Positions 34,024 to 45,475 of a DNA stretch of 64,000 bases are shown piece after piece (positions within the stretch are counted from its first letter, which is position 1; each line of letters begins with the position of its first letter). The notes beneath the pieces are model-generated. The model worked only from the letters and a program-made list of their open reading frames with translations, did not search any database and was not told the DNA's origin. The stretch is from Trachythela sp. YZ-2020 (Eukaryota > Cnidaria > Anthozoa > Malacalcyonacea > Clavulariidae), in NCBI GenBank assembly GCA_016169945.1, contig JADLSH010000355.1, forward strand, positions 1,855,501 to 1,919,500, read 5' to 3'. A program made the translations under genes and the position numbers.

Positions 34024-35653
34024 ATGAAATATTCAATTTTTATGGCTTCTGGCTGGCAGCGATATGGTATGAATGCTCATATTTTAAGTTGTTTTAGACG
34101 GTTCTTATCGCGATCCAGGTTTGGGCTGCGATATACGAGGCACAGACTAGCTATACTTGTATGTTTAATATTTCTAACAACGATTATTCTGCTACATTTC
34201 GTTTTATTACCCGCTGTATCTGGGGCATATAACGACGACTGCTATTTGAGCGATGCCAAATTGAATGAACTTCGGCATTTAATACTCACATCTGCGAAAT
34301 TAATGGAAAAATATGAAATGACTTACTGGCTTGATTTCGGTAAGTTAACATTTTGACACACACATCGCCAGCGATTGATACCGAGTACTTCATAATTTCC
34401 AAACTATAAATATATAAAACCAAGTTTAAATTGTATAGTCCCTTCCATATTATAAAGATTAAGTTGCAAAATGTAAACAACTATTAACTATATTAGTAAA
34501 ATTACATAGGTGATTATTGAAAATTCTCAACGCTGATTGGTTGCGCTATCTCGGATTAATACGCCATAATCACCTAAAGCGTTTTTAAGCCGCTTTTATC
34601 GTAAATATTCAATTAAAATATTTTTCAAATGTTCATTTATTTTTTTCCAAATAATCACCTATGTAATTTTACTAAAACAATTATTCGTCTCGGGCTCGGT
34701 GAATAAAAACCTCGACTTCGTCTCGTTTTTATTTACCGATATTCACCTCGCCTTCTGCGAATAATTGTTAATTAATGGCCAAATAGTAACCCCAAGACTT
34801 TGTTAAATATTTACAGTGTATCAGCCCTTGTATTAATTCTAGTACTGCCCTTGCAACATGTAAGAATTAGTTTGAGGCTTAATGCCACTTATCCACAATG
34901 CCTCTTATTATTACTTACCAGATCTGTATTTTTGTTAAATATGCTTCTTATTAGATAATGCTTGTGGGACCAAACTTGTATAACTGAGCATACTCAGTTA
35001 TGTGAGCACACATTCCCATTAGCTGGCAATGCACCCAGAAGCACCCTACTTTGTCTAACGCCAGACGATTTTACTCCTCAGTGGTAGGGTATTGCCAGTT
35101 AATGGGTTAAGTACTTGCTTAAATTACAGGAACACTCCTTGGAGCAGTAAAGTTTGGAGATGTGCTTCCCTGGGACGGGGATGCGGATATATCCAGTGTT
35201 TACAACCAAGAATTTAACCCGTCGAAAATGAACAAGGAGTTTGCAACATACGGTATCCATCGGAACGGTTTGGTGGCACAAGTTAATCACTCCCAACTAG
35301 ACTATTACAGATGGAGTGTAATGGATAGTACATTTAATGGTGTCAAAGAAAAAATACTCAAAAGTTATTACCCAAAATGGATAACAGACATGGACAATAT
35401 TTTTGTAAAATTTGAACACAGCCGTGAAAGCGTGCCGCTATCTTGGGTGGTGCCGACAAAGAAAATGGACTTTCTTGGCGTCCCTGTTGCACTCCCAGGG
35501 GAATACAAGAAGATTCTAGCAGCTCGGTACCCTCTAACGTACCGGTATAATATATTTACACCTTACAAATGGAAGTGTTGGTTGCCGTGTTGGTTAACTG
35601 GCGACAAAACTTGCAAAAATTATTTTGCAAATAAATTAAAACATAACCATTAA
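34024..35653 (+). CDS. LicD/fukutin-related-type type II membrane protein
   Basis: Two exons, 34024-34339 and 35130-35653, joined in phase 1 across a GTAAGT donor and a TTACAG acceptor, give 279 residues. A basic N-terminus (RRFLSRSRFGLRYTRHR) precedes one hydrophobic helix at about residues 42-62, fitting a Golgi type II anchor. The core YWLDFGTLLGAVKFGDVLPW followed by DGDADI (residues 101-126) is the LicD/FKRP nucleotidyltransferase-fold signature, with the acidic WDxDxD site retained. Family members transfer phosphocholine or ribitol-/glycerol-phosphate to glycans. The C-terminal half (to KLKHNH) is typical in length for small metazoan LicD-like proteins but shorter than FKRP. Other in-frame starts are Met7 and Met16. 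The intron hosts two MITEs. The exact substrate cannot be inferred. Confidence 0.85.
34496..34674. mobile_element. ~180-bp MITE in the LicD-like intron
   Basis: Ends AGTAAAATTACATAGGTGAT and ATCACCTATGTAATTTTACT are perfect complements. A separate hairpin of CTCG/CGAG-rich sequence follows at 34677-34770, bounded by ACAATTATTCG and CGAATAATTGT. Confidence 0.8.
35011..35110. mobile_element. TTAACCCATTA-family MITE in the LicD-like intron
   Basis: Interior CTGTCTAACGCCAGACGA-type block and right end CAGTTAATGGGTTAA. The left terminus is degraded. It ends 20 bp before the exon acceptor at 35129. Confidence 0.75.
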
Positions 35654-36480
35654 AAACAATAGACACTTGCGCTAGAATGGGTTACTAATGTATGTACGTA
35701 AATCAATTTTCTATTTATTAATTTCTATATAATTACATACAAGTCTTATATTATATAACTTTTCTAAAGCTCCATCTACAGTTTGTTCAGCTTGTGTTAC
35801 GGTTTGGATGAAATGAGTCATTCTAGAAAAAATTGGCACACAAACATCCTTGGTGACAGTTGTCTAGAAGAGGTGATGGTAAAATCTACTTCTGATAAAA
35901 GTAAAATGTCTGATAATAAAATGGCTGAGCGGGGGAGGGGGTAAATTACCCATTTCCACTGCACGGGAGGTGTGGATGTTTTTCTGGATTGACTCATAAT
36001 GTAAAACTGGTTGATTGATTAATAAGAACACAGCATAATCCAGGGCTCAAAATAGAGAAAAAATATGGCCTGACAGCCTAATTTTTATTCTTGAACTGCC
36101 AAAATGGTGAGGTCGCAAATGAAATGAAACATATCCTATAGAATTTCGCCTGCCATCATTCACTGTCAGATATGATGAACTTGGTGAATGTTCACTAGCT
36201 TACAATTGTTACAGTATATTATTTAAGTACAAAACACTGGATCCATTCATCCACTTGAATTGGTTGGATAAATCACAATTAGTCAAATAGTAAAACGTCT
36301 GTAAAAATGGCCTCAATGATGATACAAACTCCAACAAAATATATGAACCATTCTTTCTCAGTATCAAGTTGTCCCACTCGATGCAACCAGCACTAGAAAA
36401 AAAACCAACTTAATATATATTTCATTTCATTTCATTTAGCTTTGCCAACTAGGGCAGGGTCACCACAACAGCATGTGCCA
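35654..36480. other. Unassigned sequence downstream of the LicD-like gene
   Basis: AT-rich, presumably including the 3' UTR. An AATAAA occurs inside the last codons (about 35629-35636) but none is clear just downstream. A short ATTTC simple repeat lies at 36418-36438. Confidence 0.4.
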
Positions 36481-36484
36481 ATTA

Positions 36485-36701
36485 CTTTGGGCCCTTTTAC
36501 CTAACCCACCCTGTCAACTTTTCCTGTGGGAGGAAACCGGAGTACCCGGAGAAAACCCACGACTTTCGGCAGAGCGTTGACTTTACTCTTTTCACTTGAG
36601 GACTGGGTTCGAGTCGCATTGAGAAAGTTCTCACTGAGACTTGAACCCGCAACCTTAGAGGTGAAAGGCAAGTGCGCTAACCACTTCGCCACCGAAGCCC
36701 C
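36485..36701 (-). mobile_element. tRNA-derived SINE, 3'-truncated minus-strand copy
   Basis: The head on the minus strand reads GGGGCTTCGGTGGCGAAGTG and B box GGTTCAAGTC. The central block with TTTCTCCGGGTACTCCGG is intact. Here the tRNA-like part is followed by a second GGGTTCGAGTC-like segment in inverted orientation. Confidence 0.85.
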
Positions 36702-36754
36702 TGAATATACTTTTTTGCTGGTCTTTGTTCTGTCTGCTTGTACTAATAAAATTA

Positions 36755-37030
36755 ATTAAACTAACTTTATCTATACTAGATAGCTCTATCAATTCTAAAC
36801 TGTTCTTCCTAGAGATCTACCTAGAGATCTAGTAAGAGCCATGTCTTATTGATCTAGTGTTACTACAGGAGGAAACCTAAACTAAACTAACTTTATTTAT
36901 ACTGGATAGCTCTATCAATTCTAAACTGTTCTTCCTAGAGATCTAATAAGAGCCATGTCTTATTGATCAAGTGTTACTACAGGAGGAAACCTAAACTAAA
37001 CTAACTTTATTTATACTGGATAGCTCTAGA
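36755..37030 (+). repeat. ~110-bp minisatellite, forward orientation, about 2.5 units
   Basis: Same unit as in the introns of the KIAA0319-like gene, with AGAGATCT variants at the CTAGAGGTCC block. Confidence 0.88.
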
Positions 37031-37239
37031 CTATGGGTTCAACAGGTGCACAGAAGATTTATAACTCGTAAGGTTTTTTGTGTTTGATTTTAAATTATGT
37101 TATAAGTAGGTACGTGCCCTTTGATTTTTGTTTGTGCCATTTTCTTAAAGATATGCCCTTTTGATAACAAATCGCACCCCTGGGAAAAAACCCAGAGTAC
37201 TTTCCTGATGGAAACCTGTTCTGTTTGGTAGAATAAAAC

Positions 37240-37656
37240 CAGGGTTCTGCCCAGGACCATGCGAGTGCTTGGTACCTGCAGCCCTGATGGCATGACCCCC
37301 TCCCTCCCACCATGCCGACAACTTTTAAAACTTGATTGACTGGTCTCAGAGTAGCTTGAAGCGCGACATCAATTAACAAAGTGCAAAGTGATTAGAGCCG
37401 TTCGTGTTCGTCAGACGTTTTCCTGGCTTTGGGGGGTAGCATATTTCTCCAAATCACCAGTAACTAATATTGTGCGCATTGTAGTATTGAATTTCATCTA
37501 ATACTAATGTGTAAATTACAAAATTTGCCAAAGATATTAGATAAAGAAATATTACAAAGTACAACATTGGGGTTTTCGTACTGCATATGTGAAAGCTTTC
37601 AAGTGCCGGGTGGAAGACGAGTGCTTCCGGCGGCACCCACCGTGGGCAGAACCCTG
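37240..37656. mobile_element. ~415-bp TIR element with CAGGGTTCTGCCCA ends (copy 1)
   Basis: Starts CCAGGGTTCTGCCCAGG and ends GTGGGCAGAACCCTGG. The interior matches 57419-57864 in opposite orientation (for example CTTCAAGCTACTCTGAGACC-type sequence and ACTAATATTGTGC). CAGGG ends suggest a hAT-like element, but no clean 8-bp duplication remains. Confidence 0.7.
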
Positions 37657-37659
37657 GTA

Positions 37660-38790
37660 AAACTGAACAGTTACTCTTCTCACATGCAATTGAGATGCAA
37701 TTCTACTTAACAGTACTTACAAGAGCGGCTTCCACAAGTGTTATACCTTCAAATGAAAAATATCATACATCAATTAGGTACATGCATACTTCAAACCAAA
37801 AACCAAGTATTTATTGAAAAAATTTTTTAAAAACATATACCAATTATTATGCAAATGACAAATTATATGCACTTACAAATAATACTGAATGCTAACAACA
37901 CATACGACACATGTTTGGAGACTCCTCGACTGAATGATATAATAATGGTTATCTAAAAAGACCAAAACAAAAACTCAGTGGATTAAACTATATACTGCAG
38001 TGTATAAATAAGAGCTACCCCCTGTAATGTTACTATAGTTTTCAGTGTCTGACAAAGGGCACTCCTCGTAACACTTGACTCTGTTAAAAGAGTTTTTAAT
38101 TAGTTTGTTGTGAGTGTGTGTGCACATCTATCTCAACGTTTTTTGTTTAATTATTGTAAATGTAACGTGAGCCCCTCAATGAGTATCTCGCTTTTGGGCA
38201 AACGTTAGTAATATATATGTTTAAATAAAAAGAGATGGTCTCTATACATGTGCGAAGCTGTACATATTTGTAACTTACTGCAACCATTAATCCCACCAAT
38301 CCAAAAAATATGGTCTTCTTTACTCTCTAAAAATTTAGTTTTGAGAACAATTGGTATGATTGGTATTGCGAAGATTTGCCAGGGCATTTATCAAATAAAA
38401 ATAAAATATCGAGCCATTGAAGGGCCTTTTTGACCATCTAGGCAATCTTATTTTTCAAATTTTTCATACAAGGTGACCCCTTGACCCAGCGCGAGGTCCT
38501 CAGTGATGACCATTGGTGACGGACTCACCCTGCCTCCAACACCGGCCACACCCTGCTTCATAATCAGTGCCCAGTTTAACACCACCCCCCAATCAGATCA
38601 TACTGGAACCATCCCCGGAAATCTCTAGACATCTCACCAGGCAACAGCTACTGTGAATCTTAAATTCCTTGATCGGCTAATTGCGACGTGAATTGCCGAA
38701 TGAGTTCTTATTTGTTACAAGTAAGACTGCATAGCTATGTAGGCATGAATGTATGAATGAATATTTACCTTACGATATAAAATGTATATC
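37660..38790. other. Unassigned sequence with possible retroelement relics
   Basis: TGACAAAGGGCACTCCTCGT near 38050 followed by an AT-rich tail is reminiscent of Penelope- or LINE-type 3' ends. A GAATGTATGAATGAAT tract at about 38747-38762 could be another tail. The frames at 38200-38440 on both strands have no motif I recognise. Confidence 0.3.
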
Positions 38791-38934
38791 AGATCAACAG
38801 AAAATAGGACAAACCAATAAAACCATGCATAATTTTATGAAGAGACGAGGACAAACACATCTTATATCCCGGCTTATATCTATATTGAGCAATCTGCAGT
38901 AAAAATAAACAATTAAAAAAGCAATAAACAAACC

Positions 38935-39036
38935 AACCCTTCTTTTTTCATAATGATTGTCAGGATATAATGGCATCTGGTCACTAAAAGCGTTTTCATT
39001 TTGAATATTTTCTGCTCCCTCCGTTTCTTCGTCCAT
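38935..39036 (-). CDS. Possible first exon of an unrecognised gene, head to head with 39456
   Basis: From the ATG at 39036 the minus strand encodes 34 acidic, polar residues (starting MDEETEGAENIQNENAFSDQ and including YPDNHYEKRR) before a weak donor AGG|GTTGGT. Reading on instead gives a hydrophobic stretch GLFIAFLIVYFYC. The N-terminus resembles genuine protein sequence more than random frame, and the start lies 420 bp from the divergent gene at 39456. No later exon was found, so this is tentative. Confidence 0.22.
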
Positions 39037-39455
39037 ATTTGATCTTTACACGTCCAATCAACTGACTGCAGCTCAAGATCAGTCAAGATGTGACAAAACC
39101 CGGAACTGGATGGTTTCCAGGGGGGTGTCAACACCTTTCAATCGCCTCTAAATTATTGAAATACTTTCAAAAACCTACTTTTTCTAGGTTTATTCTACTT
39201 TTATACTTTAAAGCTTGTCCGAGATATGTTCTAGGTATACACAACTACAGAAAAAATTGCTCTACCCATGCAAAACTGCAAAAAAATCCTCAGGAAAAAG
39301 AAAAATCAAAACGTATAAATTCTGTCGACAGACTTATTAAGACAGGTCAACCCCCCGGATTATTGATAAAATATGCACAACACATCTCCACAGATTTTAT
39401 TACATTTTTGCATTGTTGGCGGACAAAGTACTCTTTAATTGAAACAAAAGGCAAA

Positions 39456-42406
39456 ATGGACGAGAATACAGGGCCCTATTATGGAGAGACTAGTCCGTTA
39501 AAGGTATAGCCATGCAAGCAACACTTTTTCCTTACGTTTTGTTTGTAAAATGGTGATTTAATACTTGAAAACCGAATGTTTAATTTTAAGTAGGGTGCAA
39601 TTACATTTACAAATTATCTAAATATATTCATGCGTGTTTGTATATGAGATAGCTAGATTGCCAATCGCGATATTGTACACAATGAGGCTGGGCTGTTAAG
39701 CTTTTTAAGTGGATTTAAGCTTTATATAACAAGTGGTTGCTTCCTTGTTTAATGATTCCCTTCATATACTGAAGGCACTCCAGACAGTATTAAAATTCCA
39801 AATATTTGCATGTGAAGTAGGCGTATAGAGCATTTCCAATTTTCCACCCCTTGACAAGTGAAATTTTCTAGTGTTTAGGGCCTGTGCACATGAGCCCAGC
39901 TAATCGAGAAACTCCCTGAGTGCGATCCACATGTCCTTTATATTAACCCATTAACTGGCAGTAAACGAGTAAAATCGTCTGGCATTAGACAGAAAAAATA
40001 CTATTTACAGTAGGGCGCATCTGGGTGCATTGCCAGCTAATGGGTTAACAAGAGACACTGGCAGATAGTTTTGTTTATCCATTAATTGGCAGTACCCTAC
40101 CACTGACGAGTAAAATTGTCTGGCATTAGACCGAGTAAAATATTAAAAGTAGGGTGCATTGTAAGCTAATGGGTTAACTTCATACTATTCTTACTTAGAA
40201 AATACTTCTACGAATCTGGTTTGGCATCACATTCCTTGCAGTTTTGGTAAGGCCATCATCTTAACGAGCGAGTGTTTGAATTTTAGGCTAACATTGTGCT
40301 AGAATACTAACATTGTCTTCTTGTAATTAAAGATCGCCTTCATAATGGGTCTCGTTAAAGCAAAAGATGATGCAGTGATGTACTTACTTGTCGTCAATTT
40401 ACTAGGTATGAAGTCATGAAGATATATATTGTGAGCACTTCTACTATAGATACTGCAATTTTGACATTTGAACAAATACAGTAGTTCTGACATAATGCTA
40501 CAGTAGCTATATAAGTTGTCAAAGCCTTTTATAGAAGTTGTCAAGGTGTTGTTAAATATAACATATATAAAAGGCTTTGATGATGTAGTCAGTGACAATG
40601 CATTGAAAACATAGCTCGCATAAGTCAAAATTATTTGTTTGAACGTCGAAACATTATGATAAAACTATATTACATTTAGGCATACTGTATAAAGTTTAAA
40701 GTTTATTAAAGTTCGCCCATACATACATACATAGTTTAAAATAAAAATAAAACATAGATTACAGTTACTAGGGCTAGAAGTCTACTAGAAACCGCTAAAG
40801 GCTTTTGCTTAAGACTCCTAGTTTAATTATTTACAATTATTTACATTGATGATCAGAACTTAAAGTAAAATTATTAAAGAAAAAAAAAAAAGAAGAAGAT
40901 GAGTTTGAGATATTTTACATTATTTTTTTACTTTCGGTCCGGAAGTGTTATTTTGTAATTTCCTGCAATTTGATTGGCTACACGAGCGGGCGGCTTTTTA
41001 CGATATTTAGGCACAAGAGGAGAGTTATTTTTTGTTTACAAAATTTTACAAAGTGGTCTTTAAATTTTGAAAATTGATTTAATGAGAATGTAAATTGGTC
41101 AAACTAGTCAAAAAAATGTTCTCCGATGATACCTATCATAGTGAGAGCGAATTTTACTACCCAGACGATTTAAACTCTGTGGAAAACGAGCCAATTTCAG
41201 CTTCAACCAGTTACGAAAACGCCGAAAAATAATACGTTATTTACGTCGGTCGTACTGGAAAATATTTTCCCTCAGAAGCGCCCTCGACCTCGGTCTCGGG
41301 CCGCTTCTGAGGCCTCGGGAAAATATTTTTCCAGTACGGCCCTCCCACCCGGTAAATAACATATATATATTTCAAATAATAACAAAGATATATACAAACT
41401 CGCCTGGAAATCGCAGTACCACGATTGTATTGGTGTATTATATACTCAGTATTTGATTTGTTTACTTTTCAGTGAGTGGAATAATTGGCGCCACCATTGT
41501 AAGTACATTAAAAGTGTGAAGGCTGATTCACACAATCTGATTTGTATGAACCAATTCTCCTTTTGATGCATGCGATTTACTGAATTCACTGACAAGAGCA
41601 ACGCCATTGGCTCATACCTGGCAAAATGTGTAGTTGTGGCTGTATTGTGTGATTGTGTGAAATAACACACTGAACGTCAGGATGAGAATTGAATCCAAAA
41701 AATCGGAACATGAGAACATGCCTTAAAACTATTGCATTTACATGGTGATATGAAGTAAATATTTATGAAATAATGTGTTTTCTGTCCTTATAGGCGTGGT
41801 GGTTCCATAAGGATAAAATCGTAAGTACATTGTTGCATCTATGTTGCAGTCAAGTCAGCTCAGAATTTTGAAATGAACTATATAGAGAGGATATTACACG
41901 GCGGCGAGAAGATATGAATTTTATTAAACAATATTTTACGAATGAGTAAAATATTGGTTTCAACATGAGAAGATAAAATTCATATCTTCAAGCCACCGTG
42001 TAATGTTCTTTTTATTATATAGTCATCGTGAAATTGACAACTTCAAAACACAAAGCCATTGGTGGGAAATGATCACGTGATCGATATCCTCACTAGTGAA
42101 GATATGGAAAATATGTCATGGCATATTTTCCATATCTTACTGTCTACTATATAATAAAATAACATACATTATTTATATCAATTTTTTGTGTTTCAGAAAT
42201 CCCAAAGTCTGGTATTCGTCCTGTTCGTTGGCATGTGCATTGTGTTCCAAGCTATAGTATCCGACGTGTACCTCTACCACAACCCAAATACATCTAGCAG
42301 CAACGATGTGAACCCGGATAACTTGAACAATGCAACCACCACTATTAGTCCATCTAGTGCCGCCAAGTTCATGGCGCAAATGACGAAAATTCCAAATGCG
42401 ATCTAA
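39456..42406 (+). CDS. Small two-helix membrane protein, weakly TMEM243-like, five exons
   Basis: Exons 39456-39503, 40333-40405, 41473-41498, 41794-41820 and 42197-42406 join in phase through consensus GT/AG sites to give 127 residues. The start is MDENTGPYYGETSPLK; the GETS motif, the segment IAWWFHKDKIKSQSLVF and the ending DVYLYHN align by eye with human TMEM243 (GETS, IYWYRQGD, NLYFHD), a small membrane protein of unknown biochemical role. Two hydrophobic helices are predicted, roughly residues 28-50 and 62-82, followed by a Ser/Asn/Thr-rich tail that TMEM243 lacks. Two internal exons are microexons of 26 and 27 nt. The first helix of TMEM243 is not evident, so either an exon was missed or the relationship is wrong. 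AATAAA occurs at 42703-42708. Confidence 0.6.
39943..40177. repeat. Two tandem TTAACCCATTA-family MITE copies in an intron
   Basis: Copies lie at 39943-40048 and 40074-40177, in reverse orientation relative to those at 270-617, again separated by the CAAGAGACACTGGCAGATAG spacer. Both are in the first intron of the gene starting at 39456. Confidence 0.85.
40680..40910. other. Possible LINE 3' end, reversed
   Basis: AAGTTTATTAAAGTTCGCCC followed by ATACATACATACAT and an AT-rich segment with TTACATTGATGATCAG has the look of a LINE 3' UTR and its simple-repeat tail on the minus strand. No coding part is visible. Confidence 0.3.
40935..41360 (+). mobile_element. Probable non-autonomous DNA transposon with a 38-codon ORF
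   Basis: ATG 41116 to TAA 41230-41232 encodes 38 acidic residues (MFSDDTYHSESEFYYPDD...). It is followed by a GC-rich palindrome (TCAGAAGCGCC...GGCCGCTTCTGA) and by GTACTGGAAAATATTTTCC and its complement. The arrangement of a short start-proximal ORF next to a terminal palindrome parallels the element at 11673-11870. Exact ends are uncertain. Confidence 0.5.
41515..41665. mobile_element. MITE with AATCTGATTTGT / CACACAAT ends
   Basis: Contains GATTCACACAATCTGATTTG, GCGATTTACTGAATTCACTG and TTGTGTGATTGTGTGAAAT, shared with 43250-43416 and with the outer element at 51607-52215. It lies in an intron, 17 bp after the microexon at 41473-41498. Confidence 0.65.
41893..42004. mobile_element. 112-bp MITE with ATTACACGG termini
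   Basis: Ends ATTACACGGCGGC and GCCACCGTGTAAT pair, continuing into GAAGATATGAATTTTA and its complement. A second small palindrome (ATATGGAAAATATG with its complement) is at 42098-42137. Confidence 0.8.
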
Positions 42407-42889
42407 ACAAGACTTATACAAAAGTTATGTAGTGACAATTATTACAAATTTGACAGCATGTACTTGGTTTCCACTTGGCTACGACAGTCACAACCATGTC
42501 ATAATACAGTGTTAGTGCCATATGTCTACAATAAGTTAAGACTGATTTGCATACAGCACACAAAATACAAGATAGATCCACACTAATTTCACATTGTCGA
42601 ATATGACTTGGTCATGCAACTGTGACCATGCCAACATGTACAGTGTATAGACCACTTTCATAATTCAGATGAGTTTAAATATTCTTTCATGTGCATCTTA
42701 ATAATAAAGCCTCATTGACTTCGTTCAGGTTAATAAATTATATTCAATTTCAGTCACAGAAACGAGGCTGATAAGGCTTATTAAGATGCGCACATAAAAT
42801 AATATTTAAGCTCATCTGAATTATGAAACTGGTCTACAGGGTGTCGATATATCTCTACAATCAGATATATCCAGATTATTTGACATTCA

Positions 42890-43134
42890 GGGGCCGGTTG
42901 TTCAAAAGCCGGTTAACTTAACCCTGGGTTAGTGGTAACTTTCATACAAGTTTCCCGACATCGGTTATATTAACATGAATACTTTTTTCTATCAACCTTG
43001 TACTGGGCGATAGAAGTTTTTGTTTACAAAGTTTTGAAATAAACAAACATGTAGAAGTATACAAACCAGAACAGCAGATTAAAATTTAACCCGGGGTTAG
43101 CGTTAACCGGCTTTTGAACAACCTCCCCGGCCCC
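42890..43134. mobile_element. 245-bp MITE with GGGGCCGG termini
   Basis: Left end GGGGCCGGTTGTTCAAAAGC and right end GCTTTTGAACAACCTCCCCG-type sequence are complementary, with TTAACCC.GGGTTA palindromes just inside. Confidence 0.8.
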
Positions 43135-43249
43135 AGGTGACCATGACTTGGTAATGCAGCTGTGACCAGGATGGAAACCATGCTATGGAGTATGGACCTT
43201 ATTAGCTAATTAATGTGTTTATGCCTGGGGTTAGCTTTGTTGCATTCAT

Positions 43250-43416
43250 AAGATCTGATTTGTCGGATTGTATTCTCCTCCTGACATATGTGATTTCACA
43301 CAATACAGCAACAACTACACTTCTAGCCAGATACGAGCCAATAGCTTTACTCTTGTCAGCAAATCCAGGAAATCACATACGTCACGAGGGGAATTGCATC
43401 CGACAAATCAGATCTT
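43250..43416. mobile_element. 167-bp MITE, intact inverted repeats
   Basis: Ends AAGATCTGATTTGTCGGAT and ATCCGACAAATCAGATCTT are perfect complements. This is the best-preserved member of the family also seen at 41515-41665 and 51607-52215. Confidence 0.85.
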
Positions 43417-44214
43417 CTGAACAGAAAAGCTCATCAACAGTGTTATAGTTAACGCTTGTTTATGCCAGTTGCAACCCAATTCACTCACATATACAGTATA
43501 ATTGAAATGCTTGTTTACCTTTGTTCTATTCTATGCTTACATTATCAGAACAGTGGTAACATAAGGCATGTGAATTCAGGGCATTTTTTAATACATCATT
43601 AGTGGGGGGGGGGCCATCATTGAAAGGGAACCTAACAAGTACAGTAGGTGGTGTATTTAAGGTGTGGGAAGTTGAATGGTGGTCCTCCCCCATAATTGGG
43701 GGTCCTCCCCCATAATTGTATTCATGAGTCTCTGTGGCTTGATTTCCTGCATTTTCGGGGACAATTTTTTATATATCCCATCTAAACGGAGCCAGGTTTT
43801 GTTGTGAGAATACCATAAATTTCCTCTAAACTCAGTGTTTCCCCTTTTTTGCTTATATTCTGGACAAAAGGGACCTTCACTGGGGGAGCCAAAATAGCTT
43901 ACTGGGGGGGGGGGGGGCTTTGGCCCCTCCAGTACATTAGTTAAAAAAAGCCGTGTGTGAATTGGCTGGAACATGCATAAACATGAAACTAAGCAAGTTT
44001 TAAAATGATTAAAAGTTGGGTCTACAGACTATTTTCAGAATTACTGGAGTTTATACACGCATAGAATATGAACAATCGTGCAGAAAGTTGATCATTATCT
44101 TACTGTATCTAATGATTGAATTAAATTGATTAAACTGTACTTTGAATCTTTTATAAAAAAAATCCGTCTGACAATTTTTGTACGCACGTAAAATCTCACA
44201 TCGCAACAGAATTT

Positions 44215-44455
44215 GTGCAGACGTCGTAGTAGAAGTTGTTGCAGAAGTTGTTGCAGAAGTTGTTCCAAAGTTGTTGCAAAAGTTGTTCCAGACGTTGCAA
44301 AAGTTGTTGCAAAAGTTGTTGCAGAAGTTGTGGCAGACGTTGCAAAAGTTGTTGCAGACGTTGCAAAAGTTGTTGCAGAAGTTGTTGCAAAAGTTGTTGC
44401 AGACGTTGTTGCAGAAGTTGTGGCAGACGTTGTTGCAAAAGTTGTTGCAGAAGTT
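44215..44455. repeat. GTTGTTGCARAA minisatellite
   Basis: A 12-bp core (GTTGTTGCAGAA/GTTGTTGCAAAA) with GACGTTGCAAAA variants repeats about 20 times. Several frames on both strands stay open, giving Val-Ala-Lys/Glu or Leu-Gln-Lys repeats. There is no start context or neighbouring exon to suggest real coding. Confidence 0.9.
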
Positions 44456-44590
44456 GGACCAATACGAGATGATCCTTACTGAACCTCTACGTCTAGGAAG
44501 AACAGTTTAAAACTGGTAGAGCCATCCAATATAAAGTTTATTAAGTTAAGGTTCCTCCTGTGGGCAGTCGTAACATTGGGTCAAGAAGAA
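44455..44590 (-). repeat. Diverged single unit of the ~110-bp minisatellite
   Basis: Contains TACTGAACCTCTA, GGAAGAACAGTTTAAAACTG and GGTTCCTCCTGTGG in reverse-unit order. From 44590 to 45264 the sequence is AT-rich with nothing else recognised. Confidence 0.75.
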
Positions 44591-45272
44591 ATACTCAAAA
44601 TGGTAATGCCTAATGGCATTTTTGCTGCAATTATATACTTGTTAAACAAAAGTATATACTTGTTAAGTAAACTTTATTGAACAAATGTTAAGTATCACTT
44701 GAATATTTACATTTTCATCATACGACTTCATTACTACGCTATTTACTTATCTGTTAACTTGTATCATTATAACTGCCGTACAAAACAAAACTACAACAAG
44801 CTACATAATTCGCTAGCTTAATTAACATTTCAAAATCAAAGTGCTTAACATATGCTTCTTAGATTACATTCTGCTATTTTAGTCTGTTCTAATTACAATT
44901 ATAATTCCTTAAACTACCCCTAAATATCAATACCAACCACTAAATACACAGTCGCTTTAAAACTAATTGCCTTTTGCATTGTATCACTTCAAAATCAACG
45001 ACAACATGCTGTTAATTGTGTTATAAATTAGTTACAAGATTACTCAATTAGGTTTGATTGAATATAAATTTATAGCAAGGAAAAGATTGCAATATTTATT
45101 AACTTTCCATTAGTGTTAAAATGTAACAAATGTATACATGTATTTCATATACACTCACTTGTGGATGTTTTCTTACAATCCATGTTCAAAACCAATTACC
45201 TATAGTTATACTTATATTAATTACGTTTTCCAAGTATTTTGTATTTGTTACAAGCCTGGTAACGATCATGAC

Positions 45273-45475
45273 CACAGTATAGAGACGACCAGTAGGGCCA
45301 CTCATTTGAAATTTTGTGTGGCCGCTCATTACGCATTGGCAGCCAGTCAATTGCTTTTTCTGGCCAATAAGCAAGCTGGACTAACTTTCCTGGCCAGTAA
45401 ACTGCATATTTTTGCATAAAAAGCCGGCTACATGTTGCATCGCCGAGTGGCCCAACTGGTCGTCTCTATACTGTG
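45273..45475. mobile_element. 203-bp hAT-type MITE with perfect 8-bp target duplication
   Basis: Termini CACAGTATAGAGACGACCAG and CTGGTCGTCTCTATACTGTG are exact complements. ATCATGAC flanks both sides (45265-45272 and 45476-45483). Confidence 0.92.

Noticed and set aside
38205..38433. Exons on either strand near 38.2-38.4 kb
   Set aside because: Both strands give hydrophobic, protein-like peptides and one has a GTAAGT donor, but no acceptor, family match or partner exon was found.
44178..44510. Val/Ala/Lys or Leu/Gln repeat proteins in overlapping frames
   Set aside because: All arise from a 12-bp repeat whose length is a multiple of three, which keeps every frame open on both strands. No splice or start context.
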